The notes beneath the pieces are model-generated. The model did no database searches. It saw only the letters and a program-made list of their open reading frames with translations, and was not told where the DNA came from. Positions 18,366-26,894 of a DNA stretch of 64,000 nucleotides are shown piece after piece. The stretch comes from UBA10649 sp965278945 (lineage in GTDB: Bacteria; Actinomycetota; Actinomycetes; S36-B12), in assembly GCA_965278945.1 (NCBI GenBank), contig OZ257128.1, positions 2,108,001-2,172,000 of the forward strand. The letters run 5' to 3'. A program made the translations under genes and the position numbers. The number at the start of each line of letters is the position of its first letter. Position 1 is the stretch's first letter.

Positions 18366-18829
18366 TCCGCCGCGTCGCCCGCGTGACGACGGGCGTGCTC
18401 CTGACGACGGGCCTCGCCGCCTGCTCGTCGGAGCCGACAGCCGAGTGCCGCAGCAACGTCGTCACCAGCGAGATGCCCGAGTGGGCCAGCACCGGCTTCA
18501 GCGATGGTGCCACCGTGCCGCACGTGATCGGGGCGAACGGGCTCATCGTTGCCGTGCCGTTCTCGCAGCCGCTCGTCGCGACCCTCGAGGGCGAAGACCC
18601 GCAGAACAAGGTGCTGCTCGTCGCGAAGACGATCCCGAACGGGTCTGCGCCTATGACGATCCAGGCGCGGCTCAACGGCACCGGCGACGTCGTGCACCGC
18701 GTGCGCGAGGGCGGCCCCGGCCCGGGGAATCTCGACCTGCCGCTGCCCGGCTGCTGGCGCGTCACGATGCACTGGGCGGACCAGGTCGACACCGTCGACC
18801 TCGAGTACGTCGCGAAGACGACGACGTAG
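18362..18829 (+). CDS. Hypothetical lipoprotein
   Basis: A 155-residue protein starting at an ATG that overlaps the stop of the dehydrogenase. The signal peptide ends in the lipobox LAAC followed by SSEPT, predicting lipid attachment at Cys20 and location outside the membrane. The rest is a beta-rich domain (NGLIVAVPFSQPLVA, GCWRVTMHWADQVDTVDLEY) with two Cys that could pair. No known family is recognised; it resembles small actinobacterial lipoproteins of unknown role. Confidence 0.7.
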   Translation: MIRRVARVTTGVLLTTGLAACSSEPTAECRSNVVTSEMPEWASTGFSDGATVPHVIGANGLIVAVPFSQPLVATLEGEDPQNKVLLVAKTIPNGSAPMTIQARLNGTGDVVHRVREGGPGPGNLDLPLPGCWRVTMHWADQVDTVDLEYVAKTTT

Positions 18830-18833
18830 CCCC

Positions 18834-19298
18834 GTGCCGCGCAAGAAGAGCATCGACGCGGACGCGGATGTTCTCCCTGAAGGCTCCTGGGCATCCTCGC
18901 CCGGGCGACGCAGGCTCATGCAGGCGAACCGCTCGCGCGACACCTCCCCCGAGCTCGCGCTGCGACGGCTGCTGCACGCGTCGGGCCTGCGCTACCGCGT
19001 CTCGGCACGGCCTCTCCCGCAACTCCGCAGGACGGCGGACCTGGTGTTCCGTCCCGCTCGCGTCGCGGTGTTCGTCGACGGCTGCTTCTGGCACCAGTGC
19101 CCCGAGCACGCGACCAGCCCCAGGACGAACTCCGACTACTGGGCGCCCAAGCTGGTCCGCAACGTCGAGCGCGACCGGCAGACCGACCGTCTGCTCGACG
19201 ACGCGGGATGGATGAGCGTGCGGGTGTGGGAGCACGAGGACGCAGGCGAGGCCGCTGCGCGGATCTCCGAGATCGTCACGCAAAGAAGGCCCGGCTGA
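18834..19298 (+). CDS. vsr: Very short patch repair endonuclease (Vsr)
   Basis: A 154-residue protein starting at a GTG 4 bases after the lipoprotein stop. It has the Vsr core: MQANRSRDTSPELALRRLLH, then ADLVFRPARVAVFVDGCFWH with the catalytic Asp and His, QCPEH, and YWAPKLVRNVERDR. Vsr nicks beside T:G mismatches made by deamination of 5-methylcytosine and normally accompanies a C5 cytosine methyltransferase. No methyltransferase is seen in this window. Confidence 0.88.
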   Translation: MPRKKSIDADADVLPEGSWASSPGRRRLMQANRSRDTSPELALRRLLHASGLRYRVSARPLPQLRRTADLVFRPARVAVFVDGCFWHQCPEHATSPRTNSDYWAPKLVRNVERDRQTDRLLDDAGWMSVRVWEHEDAGEAAARISEIVTQRRPG

Positions 19299-19307
19299 TC
19301 GCGAAGC

Positions 19308-21686
19308 CTAGGAGCGCGCGGACTGCACCCGGATCTTGAGGAAGACGACCCGGCCGGTCTCACGGTCGGTGATCGACACGACGTACGTGCCCCGGTCGAG
19401 CAGCCGAAGCACCGGCAGTCGCGCCAGCCCGTCGGCATCGGCGCGAGTCGTGCCGAGCGTCACGAACTTGCCGTCGATCTTGATGCGCACGACCTGATCG
19501 GCGCCCGGCGTGAGGCCCGAGGTCACGAGCGCGACGGCGGCGCCGCGATCGGCAGCGACCGTGGGCGCGTTCGACGGACGACGCGTCGGCTCGCGGAGCA
19601 TTGTGCGCGGCTCCGCGCGCTCGGCCGCCGCCTCGGAAACAACGATCACGCCGGAAGCAGGCGAGAACGCCGCGGGCGGGTTCGGCGGGGCAACGACGAC
19701 AGGCGCGGGTGTGGGAGTCGGTGAAGGCGAAGGCACCGGCACAGACGGGCTAGGACTCGGGGTGGGCGTCGGCGCGGGCGGGGACTCCGCTGACAGCAGC
19801 CCGGCCAGCACGCCGAAGTTCGGCACTCCCATCCCGGTGACCATGTCGTAGCCCGCGAGCGCGGACCAGCCGCCGAGCACGTGGATGTCGTTGTCGCCGG
19901 CCGTGACGTCGGTGAACGCCGACGCGTACGCCGGGTTGTAGACGATCGAGTGGATGTCCATCGCGCCGCCGCCGTTGTCGATGATCGGCAGCGAGCGCGC
20001 GCTCAGCGAGGCGTTGATGCTCGCGATGCCGACGGCAACGAGCGGCGTCGCCGCACTGGTCCCGGAGACGGGGACCCATGGGAACAGCGCGGGATCGCAG
20101 GGGTACGACGCGCAGGTCTGCAGCGCGGTCCCCGTCGGTGACACGGCAGTCGTCTGCATGTCGGGCGCGACAACGGCGAAGGAGAAGGTCGATCCCGCGA
20201 CGGCAGTAACCGTGACAGTCCCGTCGAACGGCGCACCGACGCCGTCGACCGCGACGGACTCACCGACGCTGAACCCGCCGGGAACCGATGTGGTCAGCGT
20301 CGCGACGTTGGAGGTGACGACCACCTGCGTGACGGCGATCCCCCAGTTGGCGATCGCATACAGCGGCCACCCCGACAGTGCCGCCAGGTCGGGAACCATG
20401 CGATTGGTGAGGATCGAGGAGTAGTTCCGTGCAGCCGCGGTGGCCTGGTAGCTCGGCATCGGATACACCAGACTCTGCCCGCCGCCGGTCCCCTCGCCGC
20501 CGTTGGTGAACGTCGACAGGTTCGAGCAGTTCGGGTTGAAGCTGCTGTCCTTCCACGTGTTCTCCGACAGCGTCGCGCCCGGCGTGTACGGGTAGTACGC
20601 GCCGTCGGTCAGCGAGGTGCCCTGCGTGTCCCATTGCGTCCCGCCGACGGCGAGCGAGTTCGGGTTCGTCGAGATCCACTCCGGCACCAGCCCGCCGGGG
20701 TCTACCGACGCCAACCCGGTGACCGCCGTCGAGGCGAGGTCCGGGGCGACCAGGGCGAACGTGAACGTGCTCGTCGTCACGCCCGTGACGGTGAACATGT
20801 CGGAGAGCTGGTGCGACGTGCCCGCCAGCGTCATCGTCACGTAGGCGATGTCCCCTGCCACGAACCCGTGCGGCGTCGTGGTCGTCACCGTCGCGACGTC
20901 GTTGAGCACCTGGACGTCCGACAGCCCGACGGTCACCGCGTCACCGAAGTTCAGACCCGCTGCAGAGATGCATCCGCCCGAGCCCTCGTCTCCGGCAGCC
21001 ACGACGACGATCACGCCCTGGAGCGCGAGCTGCGACATCATCCAGTCGGCATCGGTCTGCGCCTGAGTCCCGTCGAACTGCGCCTCCGACGAGCCGTAGC
21101 TGATGGAGATGATGCATCCGCCCGCCGGATAGGTCGCACCCTTGGAGAGCACCGAGAGCGTCGTTCGAGGATCGAACGAGAAGTCGAAGCCGCACGCGTC
21201 GGCCGCGGTGACGAGCAGCCCGTACCAGCCCGATGCTTGCGCTGTGTTGGCCATGACGATCGACGTGTTCGGCGGCAGCGCCCCCGCAACGACCGTCGCG
21301 TCCAGGGTCGCCTCGGCGCCCGGCGCCGCCGACACCGGATACCACGGGTTCGTGTCGACCGGCAGGCTCACGGTCGGCAGCCCGCACTGCAGCATCACCG
21401 CGTTGACCGCGTCGACGTTCGCTGTCTCGTCGAACTCGGCGATGACGATCCGCTGCGCCGCGGGGGCTCCCGCAACGGAGATCGGCAGCCCAACAGAAGA
21501 CCGCCACTGCTGCGGCGCCAGCCCGAGCGTGCCCCCGTCGGCAAAGGGGGTGCAGTCGGCCGAGGGGTATGCGGGGCCGGGGAACGACGTCGGCGCGGCG
21601 ATCGCGGTGCCGACCCCCAATATCAGGACAGCGACTGCTCCGATGGCGGCGAAGGTGCTTGCCCGTCGGCGACATCCACGCGGCAT
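19308..21686 (-). CDS. Secreted S53 (sedolisin-type) serine peptidase with internal insert modules
   Basis: A 792-residue exported protein with a signal peptide (RRRASTFAAIGAVAVLILGV). The S53 catalytic residues are visible: Glu and Asp in EATLD near residue 130, Asp in VVVAAGDEGSG near 240, and Ser in VSGTSAATPLV near 546. Two related beta-rich modules of about 70 residues (about 252-326 and 448-519) interrupt the catalytic domain. A Pro/Thr/Ser linker at about 632-661 leads to a C-terminal beta domain. There is no long propeptide. It probably degrades proteins outside the cell. Confidence 0.85.
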   Translation of the reverse strand: MPRGCRRRASTFAAIGAVAVLILGVGTAIAAPTSFPGPAYPSADCTPFADGGTLGLAPQQWRSSVGLPISVAGAPAAQRIVIAEFDETANVDAVNAVMLQCGLPTVSLPVDTNPWYPVSAAPGAEATLDATVVAGALPPNTSIVMANTAQASGWYGLLVTAADACGFDFSFDPRTTLSVLSKGATYPAGGCIISISYGSSEAQFDGTQAQTDADWMMSQLALQGVIVVVAAGDEGSGGCISAAGLNFGDAVTVGLSDVQVLNDVATVTTTTPHGFVAGDIAYVTMTLAGTSHQLSDMFTVTGVTTSTFTFALVAPDLASTAVTGLASVDPGGLVPEWISTNPNSLAVGGTQWDTQGTSLTDGAYYPYTPGATLSENTWKDSSFNPNCSNLSTFTNGGEGTGGGQSLVYPMPSYQATAAARNYSSILTNRMVPDLAALSGWPLYAIANWGIAVTQVVVTSNVATLTTSVPGGFSVGESVAVDGVGAPFDGTVTVTAVAGSTFSFAVVAPDMQTTAVSPTGTALQTCASYPCDPALFPWVPVSGTSAATPLVAVGIASINASLSARSLPIIDNGGGAMDIHSIVYNPAYASAFTDVTAGDNDIHVLGGWSALAGYDMVTGMGVPNFGVLAGLLSAESPPAPTPTPSPSPSVPVPSPSPTPTPAPVVVAPPNPPAAFSPASGVIVVSEAAAERAEPRTMLREPTRRPSNAPTVAADRGAAVALVTSGLTPGADQVVRIKIDGKFVTLGTTRADADGLARLPVLRLLDRGTYVVSITDRETGRVVFLKIRVQSARS

Positions 21687-21747
21687 GCCCGAACACTAGG
21701 CCAATCCCCGCCTCGTCCTTCGGTACCAGTCGTGTCCGACGACAGAA

Positions 21748-22164
21748 TCAGCTTGAGAGTGGAAGTCCATGCCCGGGGTGCCGTTGATCGCGTCGCATCG
21801 GGTGATCCTCAGGAACCTCGACGAGCATGATGATCACGCCGTCGGGATCGAAGACTCCTGCCTCTACGAGCCCCCATGGCCGAACGCCCGGATCCTGCAC
21901 GCTCGTCGCGCCCGCCGCGACGATTCGAGCGTGCTCGGCCGCGACGTCGCGGACCTGGAGCCACAGCGACAGAGGTGGAACCGAGTACGCGTCGACACAT
22001 CCGGAGACCTCGAGAAGCCCATTGCCCAAGAAGAAGACGGTGCCGGGAGAGTCTGGCTCACCGAACTCCCGGAAGATACCCAGCCCGACGACGTCACGGT
22101 AGAAGTCGCGGCTGCGGATGGCGTCGGTAGGACGCAGATGGATCCTGCTGCTCAGAACCTCCAT
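21748..22164 (-). CDS. VOC-family (glyoxalase-fold) protein
   Basis: A 138-residue protein starting at MEVLSSRIHLRP. It has the vicinal-oxygen-chelate pattern: RSRDFYRDVVGLGIFREFG at the N terminus, GTVFFLGNGLLEV, and the C-terminal GVFDPDGVIIMLVEVPED with the last metal-ligand-type Glu. The family includes glyoxalases, dioxygenases and antibiotic-binding proteins; the substrate cannot be told. It is isolated between the S53 peptidase and the DUF2075 gene. Confidence 0.85.
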   Translation of the reverse strand: MEVLSSRIHLRPTDAIRSRDFYRDVVGLGIFREFGEPDSPGTVFFLGNGLLEVSGCVDAYSVPPLSLWLQVRDVAAEHARIVAAGATSVQDPGVRPWGLVEAGVFDPDGVIIMLVEVPEDHPMRRDQRHPGHGLPLSS

Positions 22165-22278
22165 GGAAACCCTTCGTGCACAGGGACGACGAACTCTTCG
22201 CAGCGTAGAGGCCGGTGCTCCCGTTGAGCGGGACGTACGCGGTCGAGTGCACGGCCGCTCACGCACTTCGCTGTGATG

Positions 22279-24153
22279 TCAGCGCTTTTGGACGAGCCCA
22301 CGGAGCATCTCCTGGGTCTCGTCGTCGTCCGAATACAGCAGCGTGCCGATCATTCCCCGGGTCAAGAGAACCTTGTAGACGTTGCGCACCAGACGCTCGA
22401 AGTCCTCGTTGGAGACCGACTTAAGGCTCCTGAAGTCTGGATCACGGTTGGCGGACCGCACGAAGACCCAGCGATCTTCACGCCAGACCATGTCGGGTCC
22501 GATGATCACTCCGTTCCAGTCGTACTCGAATCCCTGCGCTGTGTAGACGCATCCCACCTGGCCGAAGCCCGCGGGATCGCTAGCCCAAAGCGACGCCGGC
22601 GGCGCGCCTCCCACGGCGCGCTCCCCCCGGAGGTTCCAGGGTCGCGACCAATCGCCGACAACCACGTCGTTGACCAAGGAACCGTCAGGTCGGGGATCAC
22701 TCCAGGGCCAGCAGTAGCCCGCTGTCATCCGAGCGCCAAAGCCCTCATCGCGGCGGCTCGTCAGTTCGTGTTCCAGGGTTTGGGGGGAGTTCATCAGCGA
22801 CACGGAGAAGTGGTCATCGTCCGCCCACGCGATTGGGCCACCGGGTATGAGGCCGAGGAGTCGCTGCACCCACAGGATGTACGCCTCGCTCCCTCCGCAG
22901 CGAAACTGGTCGTCAAGGGAGATCTTCTGAACGCGTAGGCCGGCAGCAGCCGCGAACTCCTCGATTTCCTCGACCGTCCCGAGTTCCCCAGGTCGGACAA
23001 CCTGATGTTCGTCGAGAAGGAAAACAGGAACTCGTGCGGCCGCGACCAGCTCATCCAGCTGGGGACGTCCCTTCCTCAGTGCCGCTCGCGTGTAGCGGTT
23101 TGCGGACGTCTCGCGGATTCGATGAGCCTCATCGAGGATCAGGACGTCGAGTCCGTTGCGCTCTGCCTCCATGAACGAGTTGAAGTACTTGAAGAGACCC
23201 TTCACACGCGACGAGCCGCGGCCCGCGACCGAACGCAGTGTCATGGTGAACGACCGCGACCCAGTCGCATGGAGGACTGAGCGGCCTTGCCGTGCTAGTT
23301 CACCCAGGAGCGAGAGCGCGATCACACTCTTGCCGCTCCCCGGCCCGCCGCTGACGATGACGACTGTTTTGGTGTCGGCAGCTCGAGCGCGCTCAACTTC
23401 ATGCAGGACGACGTCGAAGGCGAGTCGCTGGTCATCGATCAAGACGAACTGTTCTCGATCTCGGATCTCGGCCGCTGCCACTGCAAGAAGTTGGCGGCTG
23501 GGACCTGCCTTGAGGGTGAGCAGCTGGTCTGCAGCCGCCGTGCCTGGCACCTGAGGATCGAGATGCGACTTCAAGAACATCATCAAGTCAGACTTTCGCT
23601 CCCCAGAGAACATACGCACCACTTCGGTATCCGCCTTCGAGCGAAGCGCTCGTATGCCGTCCTCGGTCGCGTTGTGCAAGTAGGCGACACCAACGACAGA
23701 CTCAGGAACCTCAGCAAGGCCGGGCAGGAAGTCGAGCAAGTAGTCGCGGTATCCGCCAACCTGGTCAAGCGGGTGGAGGAGCGCGCGTGAGCCGTACGCA
23801 TCGATCGTGACGAGGTCCGAACTGTCCTCAAACGAGTCCGCCCGGCTCCACTGCTTCAACTCAACCAGTACATATGACGGCTGGCCTGTCACCGGATGCT
23901 GACCAGCCAGGACCGCGTCGATCCGCCGACTCGTCAACGGGAGCTGGTGCTCCGCGAGTACTTCTACGCCACCAAGACCCGCCGCAACCAGGTCATTAAC
24001 CAACATCGGCAGTGACGCGTTCCACGATCGCACCTCGGAGTCGCTAGGACGACGTCCGCTCGTAGCGAGCATGTTTGCCACCATCTGCTCCACGGCACTA
24101 TTCGACTCGAACAGCGAGCGAACGCCGATCGCCGACTGGCGAAGGAGGACCAC
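22279..24153 (-). CDS. DUF2075 / Schlafen-like helicase with N-terminal nuclease domain
   Basis: About 625 residues from a GTG preceded by GGGGGT. The N-terminal 130 residues look like a PD-(D/E)xK nuclease (LPLTSRRIDAVLAG, then YVLVELKQWS giving D...ExK). A superfamily 1 ATPase follows: Walker A VSGGPGSGKSV near residue 271, Walker B LDVLILDEAHR near 337, a Gln-containing DDQFRCGGSEAYILW, and the C-terminal VYTAQGFEYDWNGVIIG and NVYKVLLTRGM motifs. This DUF2075 pattern is common in defence-rich regions. It is divergent from a MazG-like gene. Confidence 0.8.
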   Translation of the reverse strand: MVLLRQSAIGVRSLFESNSAVEQMVANMLATSGRRPSDSEVRSWNASLPMLVNDLVAAGLGGVEVLAEHQLPLTSRRIDAVLAGQHPVTGQPSYVLVELKQWSRADSFEDSSDLVTIDAYGSRALLHPLDQVGGYRDYLLDFLPGLAEVPESVVGVAYLHNATEDGIRALRSKADTEVVRMFSGERKSDLMMFLKSHLDPQVPGTAAADQLLTLKAGPSRQLLAVAAAEIRDREQFVLIDDQRLAFDVVLHEVERARAADTKTVVIVSGGPGSGKSVIALSLLGELARQGRSVLHATGSRSFTMTLRSVAGRGSSRVKGLFKYFNSFMEAERNGLDVLILDEAHRIRETSANRYTRAALRKGRPQLDELVAAARVPVFLLDEHQVVRPGELGTVEEIEEFAAAAGLRVQKISLDDQFRCGGSEAYILWVQRLLGLIPGGPIAWADDDHFSVSLMNSPQTLEHELTSRRDEGFGARMTAGYCWPWSDPRPDGSLVNDVVVGDWSRPWNLRGERAVGGAPPASLWASDPAGFGQVGCVYTAQGFEYDWNGVIIGPDMVWREDRWVFVRSANRDPDFRSLKSVSNEDFERLVRNVYKVLLTRGMIGTLLYSDDDETQEMLRGLVQKR

Positions 24154-24170
24154 GGACAAACCCCCGGGCA

Positions 24171-24188
24171 GCACGAATGGATTCGTGC
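24171..24188. promoter_or_regulatory. Palindrome between divergent DUF2075 and MazG-like genes
   Basis: An 18-bp near-perfect palindrome, GCACGAAT-GG-ATTCGTGC, lies 18 bases upstream of the DUF2075 start. A second inverted repeat (GCCACTC-N6-GAGTGGC, 24262-24281) sits 12 bases before the MazG-like GTG. Either could be an operator; the second could also form a leader hairpin. Confidence 0.45.
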
Positions 24189-24292
24189 GGGTGGGGGCTT
24201 GTCCTTCGCGTGCAAGTTCGCACAGGAAGCCTGTCGGGCCGCAACTGGCACTCTAGATGCGGCCACTCCTTGACGAGTGGCATAGTCGAGCC

Positions 24293-24640
24293 GTGTCCGA
24301 TATCCAAGATCTGCAGCGCGCAATGCGAGACTTCACGAGCGAGCGCGATTGGGAGCAGTTCCACGATCCCAAGTCCCTGGTTCTCGCCTTGGTGGGCGAG
24401 GTGGGAGAACTCGCGGAACTGTTCCAGTGGCTACCCTCCCAAGAGGCCGAGAGTCTCGCAAAGGTCGAGCCTCTCGCATCCCGCGTTGGAGAAGAACTCT
24501 CGGACGTCTTGCTCTACTTGGTTCGCCTCGCAGACGTGCTCGAAATTGACCTGGTCCCGGCGGCAACTTCAAAGCTCGAATCGGCGCGAGGTCGTTTCGC
24601 GATTGACGAGGTGTCAGGCATAGCCCCTAAGCGGATCTAG
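24293..24640 (+). CDS. MazG-like nucleotide pyrophosphohydrolase
   Basis: A 115-residue protein from the GTG of VSDIQDLQRAMRDF, the usual start for this subgroup. It has the four-helix metal-binding pattern: GEVGELAELFQW (ExxE) and later EELSDVLLYLVRLADVL (ExxD), with conserved Trp in ERDWEQFHDPKSL. Such small all-alpha enzymes hydrolyse (deoxy)nucleoside triphosphates to monophosphate and pyrophosphate. It is transcribed away from the DUF2075 gene and its 3' end overlaps the aldehyde dehydrogenase gene by 14 bp. Confidence 0.85.
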   Translation: MSDIQDLQRAMRDFTSERDWEQFHDPKSLVLALVGEVGELAELFQWLPSQEAESLAKVEPLASRVGEELSDVLLYLVRLADVLEIDLVPAATSKLESARGRFAIDEVSGIAPKRI

Positions 24641-26087
24641 GTGCGCCGGATTCCGCAGCGTCGTCGATCTGCACGATGACCGCCTTCGGCTCGGTGAAGA
24701 AGTCGCGGCTGAAGTCCCCGCCCTCGCGGCCCACCCCCGAGTCGCCGAAGCCGCCGAACGGCGCGCGGAGGTCGCGGATGAAGAAGCAGTTGATCCACAC
24801 CGTGCCCGCTCGCAGCTGCGCGGCGACCCGATGGGCGCGGGAGAGATTCTCGGTGAAGACCATCGCATTGAGCCCGTATCGCGTGTCGTTCGCGGCCGCG
24901 ATGACCTCGGCCTCCGTGTCGAACGGCTGCACGACGACGACCGGACCGAAGATCTCCTCCTTGAGCGCGGGAGCGTCCGCGCTGGTCCCGACGATGATCG
25001 TGGGAAGGACCTGCCAGCCCGTGCCGAGTCCCCCGGTGAGGATGCTGCCGCCGCCGAGCTTGGACTCGTGCAGGTAGCTGGAGACCTTGGTGAAGTGCTC
25101 CTCGCTGGCGAGCGAGCTGAACTGCGTGTCCATTTGCTCGGGATCTCCGACGACGAGTGCCTCGGCCGCCTCCTGGAAGCGCGCCAAGAACGCGCCGTAG
25201 ATGCCGCGCTGCACGTAGAGCCGGCTGCCGGACAGGCAGATCTGCCCTGCATTGCGGAAGATCGCCTGCACGGCCCACGACACCGCGTTGTCGATGTCGG
25301 CGTCGTCGAAGACGATGTTGGCGCCCTTGCCGCCGAGCTCGAGGCTCACGGGCGTGAGGTTCTTGGCAGCGACACCGCTGATGGCCTTGCCGGTGCCGGA
25401 CTCGCCGGTGAACGTGATCCGGTCGACGTCGGGGCTCTCGGTCAGCGCTGATCCGGCGGAGTCCGGCCCGTAGCCGTGCACGACGTTGAGCACTCCGGCG
25501 GGAACGCCGGCCTCGAGCGCGAGGCGCGCGACGATCGTCGCCGACGCGGGCGTGTCCTCGGCCGGCTTCCAGACGACCGTGTTCCCCCAGGCCAGCGCCG
25601 GGGCGACCTTCCACGTGCCCAGCATCAGCGGGAAGTTCCACGGGGAGATCGCCGCGACGACACCGGCGGGATCGAACCGGGTGTACGCGTGGTGGCCGGA
25701 GTCCATCGGCAGGGCCTGCGCGGCGCTGAGCCTGGCGTGGTCGGCGAAGAAGCGCACGTTCCACGAGCTGCGCGCCACGTCGTGCAGGGCCTGCGTGATC
25801 GGCTTGCCCATGTCGCGGGTGTCGGCCATCGCGAGCTCGTGGGCGTTGGCATCCATGAGGTCCGCGAGCCGGTGCATGATCGCCTGGCGCTTCTCGTAGC
25901 CCATGCGCGGCCACTCGCCCTCGTCGAACTCCCGGCGGGCGACGGCGATCGCCCGGTCGGCGTCGGCCTTGCCGCCGCACGCGATCTCGGCCCACTGCTC
26001 ACGGGTGAAGGGGTTGATGTCGGGTATCGTGGCGCCGTCCAGTGACGGGACCTCGCTGCCGTCGATGATGTGGCCGAAGCGCTCCAT
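24627..26087 (-). CDS. Aldehyde dehydrogenase (2-hydroxymuconic semialdehyde type)
   Basis: A 486-residue NAD-dependent ALDH starting at MERFGHIIDGSEVPS; the longer open frame overlaps the upstream gene. Motifs are WNFPLMLGTWKVAPALAWGN, KPAEDTPASA, FTGESGTGKAI, LELGGKGANIV with the catalytic Glu, and NAGQICLSGSRLYV with the catalytic Cys. It is the last gene of a meta-cleavage operon. 2-Hydroxymuconic semialdehyde, oxidised to 2-hydroxymuconate, is therefore the likely substrate; that step is inferred from neighbours. Confidence 0.88.
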   Translation of the reverse strand: MERFGHIIDGSEVPSLDGATIPDINPFTREQWAEIACGGKADADRAIAVARREFDEGEWPRMGYEKRQAIMHRLADLMDANAHELAMADTRDMGKPITQALHDVARSSWNVRFFADHARLSAAQALPMDSGHHAYTRFDPAGVVAAISPWNFPLMLGTWKVAPALAWGNTVVWKPAEDTPASATIVARLALEAGVPAGVLNVVHGYGPDSAGSALTESPDVDRITFTGESGTGKAISGVAAKNLTPVSLELGGKGANIVFDDADIDNAVSWAVQAIFRNAGQICLSGSRLYVQRGIYGAFLARFQEAAEALVVGDPEQMDTQFSSLASEEHFTKVSSYLHESKLGGGSILTGGLGTGWQVLPTIIVGTSADAPALKEEIFGPVVVVQPFDTEAEVIAAANDTRYGLNAMVFTENLSRAHRVAAQLRAGTVWINCFFIRDLRAPFGGFGDSGVGREGGDFSRDFFTEPKAVIVQIDDAAESGAPRSA

Positions 26088-26113
26088 GCTGTCTGCTCTT
26101 CCTTCGCTTGTTG

Positions 26114-26893
26114 TCAGCCGCCGGAGACGACGACGGACCCGAGGTTGGTGAAGTGGGCTGCGACGGTCGAGCCCGCCGGGATGGCTACCGCGTCGGTCAT
26201 GCCGCCGGTCAGCACGATCCAGCCGGCCTCCAGCCGCAGGCCGCGCTTCGCCAGGTCGTTGGCCGCCAGGGCGAGCGCCTCGGCGGGATGCCCCTGCACC
26301 GCGGCGCCCGTGGCGGTGTCGACGATCGCCCCGTTGACCTCGAGCAGCGTCGCCTCGATGGACAGGTCGAGACCCTGAGGCGCCACAGACTTCGGGCCGA
26401 TCACCAGCTTCGCCGATGACGCGTTGTCGGCGATGACGTCGGCAAGGGTGAAGCGGAAGTCGGCGTAGCGGCTGTCGATGATCTCCACGCCCGCGTAGAC
26501 CGCGTCGACCGCGGCCATCGCCATCGGCGCGGTCACGCCCGGTCCCTGGAGGGCCTTGCCGAGCACGAACACGATCTCCGGCTCGGCGCGCGGGTGGATC
26601 AGCTGGTCCTGAGGCACGGGCACTCCCGCGGGGAGCACCATCGCGTCGGTCAGCCAGCCGGTCAGCGGGGCGTGGACGTTCATGCGCTGCTGCTTCGCGC
26701 GGGAGGTGAGCCCGAGCTTCACGCCGATCAGCGTCTCCCCCGCGGCGATGCGGCGCCGCAGGACCTCGTCCTGCACCGCGTACGCGGTGTCGAGGTCGAT
26801 ATCGGGCCACGTGTCGGTGAGCGGCGGGCCGTCGACCTGGTTCGCCTCGCGTCTCATCAGCTCATCAGCGAGCTGCGCTACCTGGTCAGCCAT
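26114..26893 (-). CDS. 4-Oxalocrotonate decarboxylase (DmpH-like)
   Basis: A 259-residue member of the hydratase/decarboxylase family starting at MADQVAQLADEL, 1 base after the aldolase stop. VIGVKLGLTSRAKQQRM with PLTGWLTDAMVLPAG fits the decarboxylase branch better than the hydratase branch; the acidic metal site AEPEIVFVLG and GVEIIDSRY follow. It would convert 2-oxohex-3-enedioate to 2-oxopent-4-enoate and CO2, usually in a complex with the hydratase. Assignment between the two branches is from memory of motif patterns. Confidence 0.75.
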   Translation of the reverse strand: MADQVAQLADELMRREANQVDGPPLTDTWPDIDLDTAYAVQDEVLRRRIAAGETLIGVKLGLTSRAKQQRMNVHAPLTGWLTDAMVLPAGVPVPQDQLIHPRAEPEIVFVLGKALQGPGVTAPMAMAAVDAVYAGVEIIDSRYADFRFTLADVIADNASSAKLVIGPKSVAPQGLDLSIEATLLEVNGAIVDTATGAAVQGHPAEALALAANDLAKRGLRLEAGWIVLTGGMTDAVAIPAGSTVAAHFTNLGSVVVSGG

Positions 26894-26894
26894 C

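Noticed and set aside
24637..25995. Long alternate-frame ORF within the aldehyde dehydrogenase gene
   Set aside because: Arg/Gly/Ala-rich shadow frame typical of high-GC DNA; the other frame holds all ALDH motifs.
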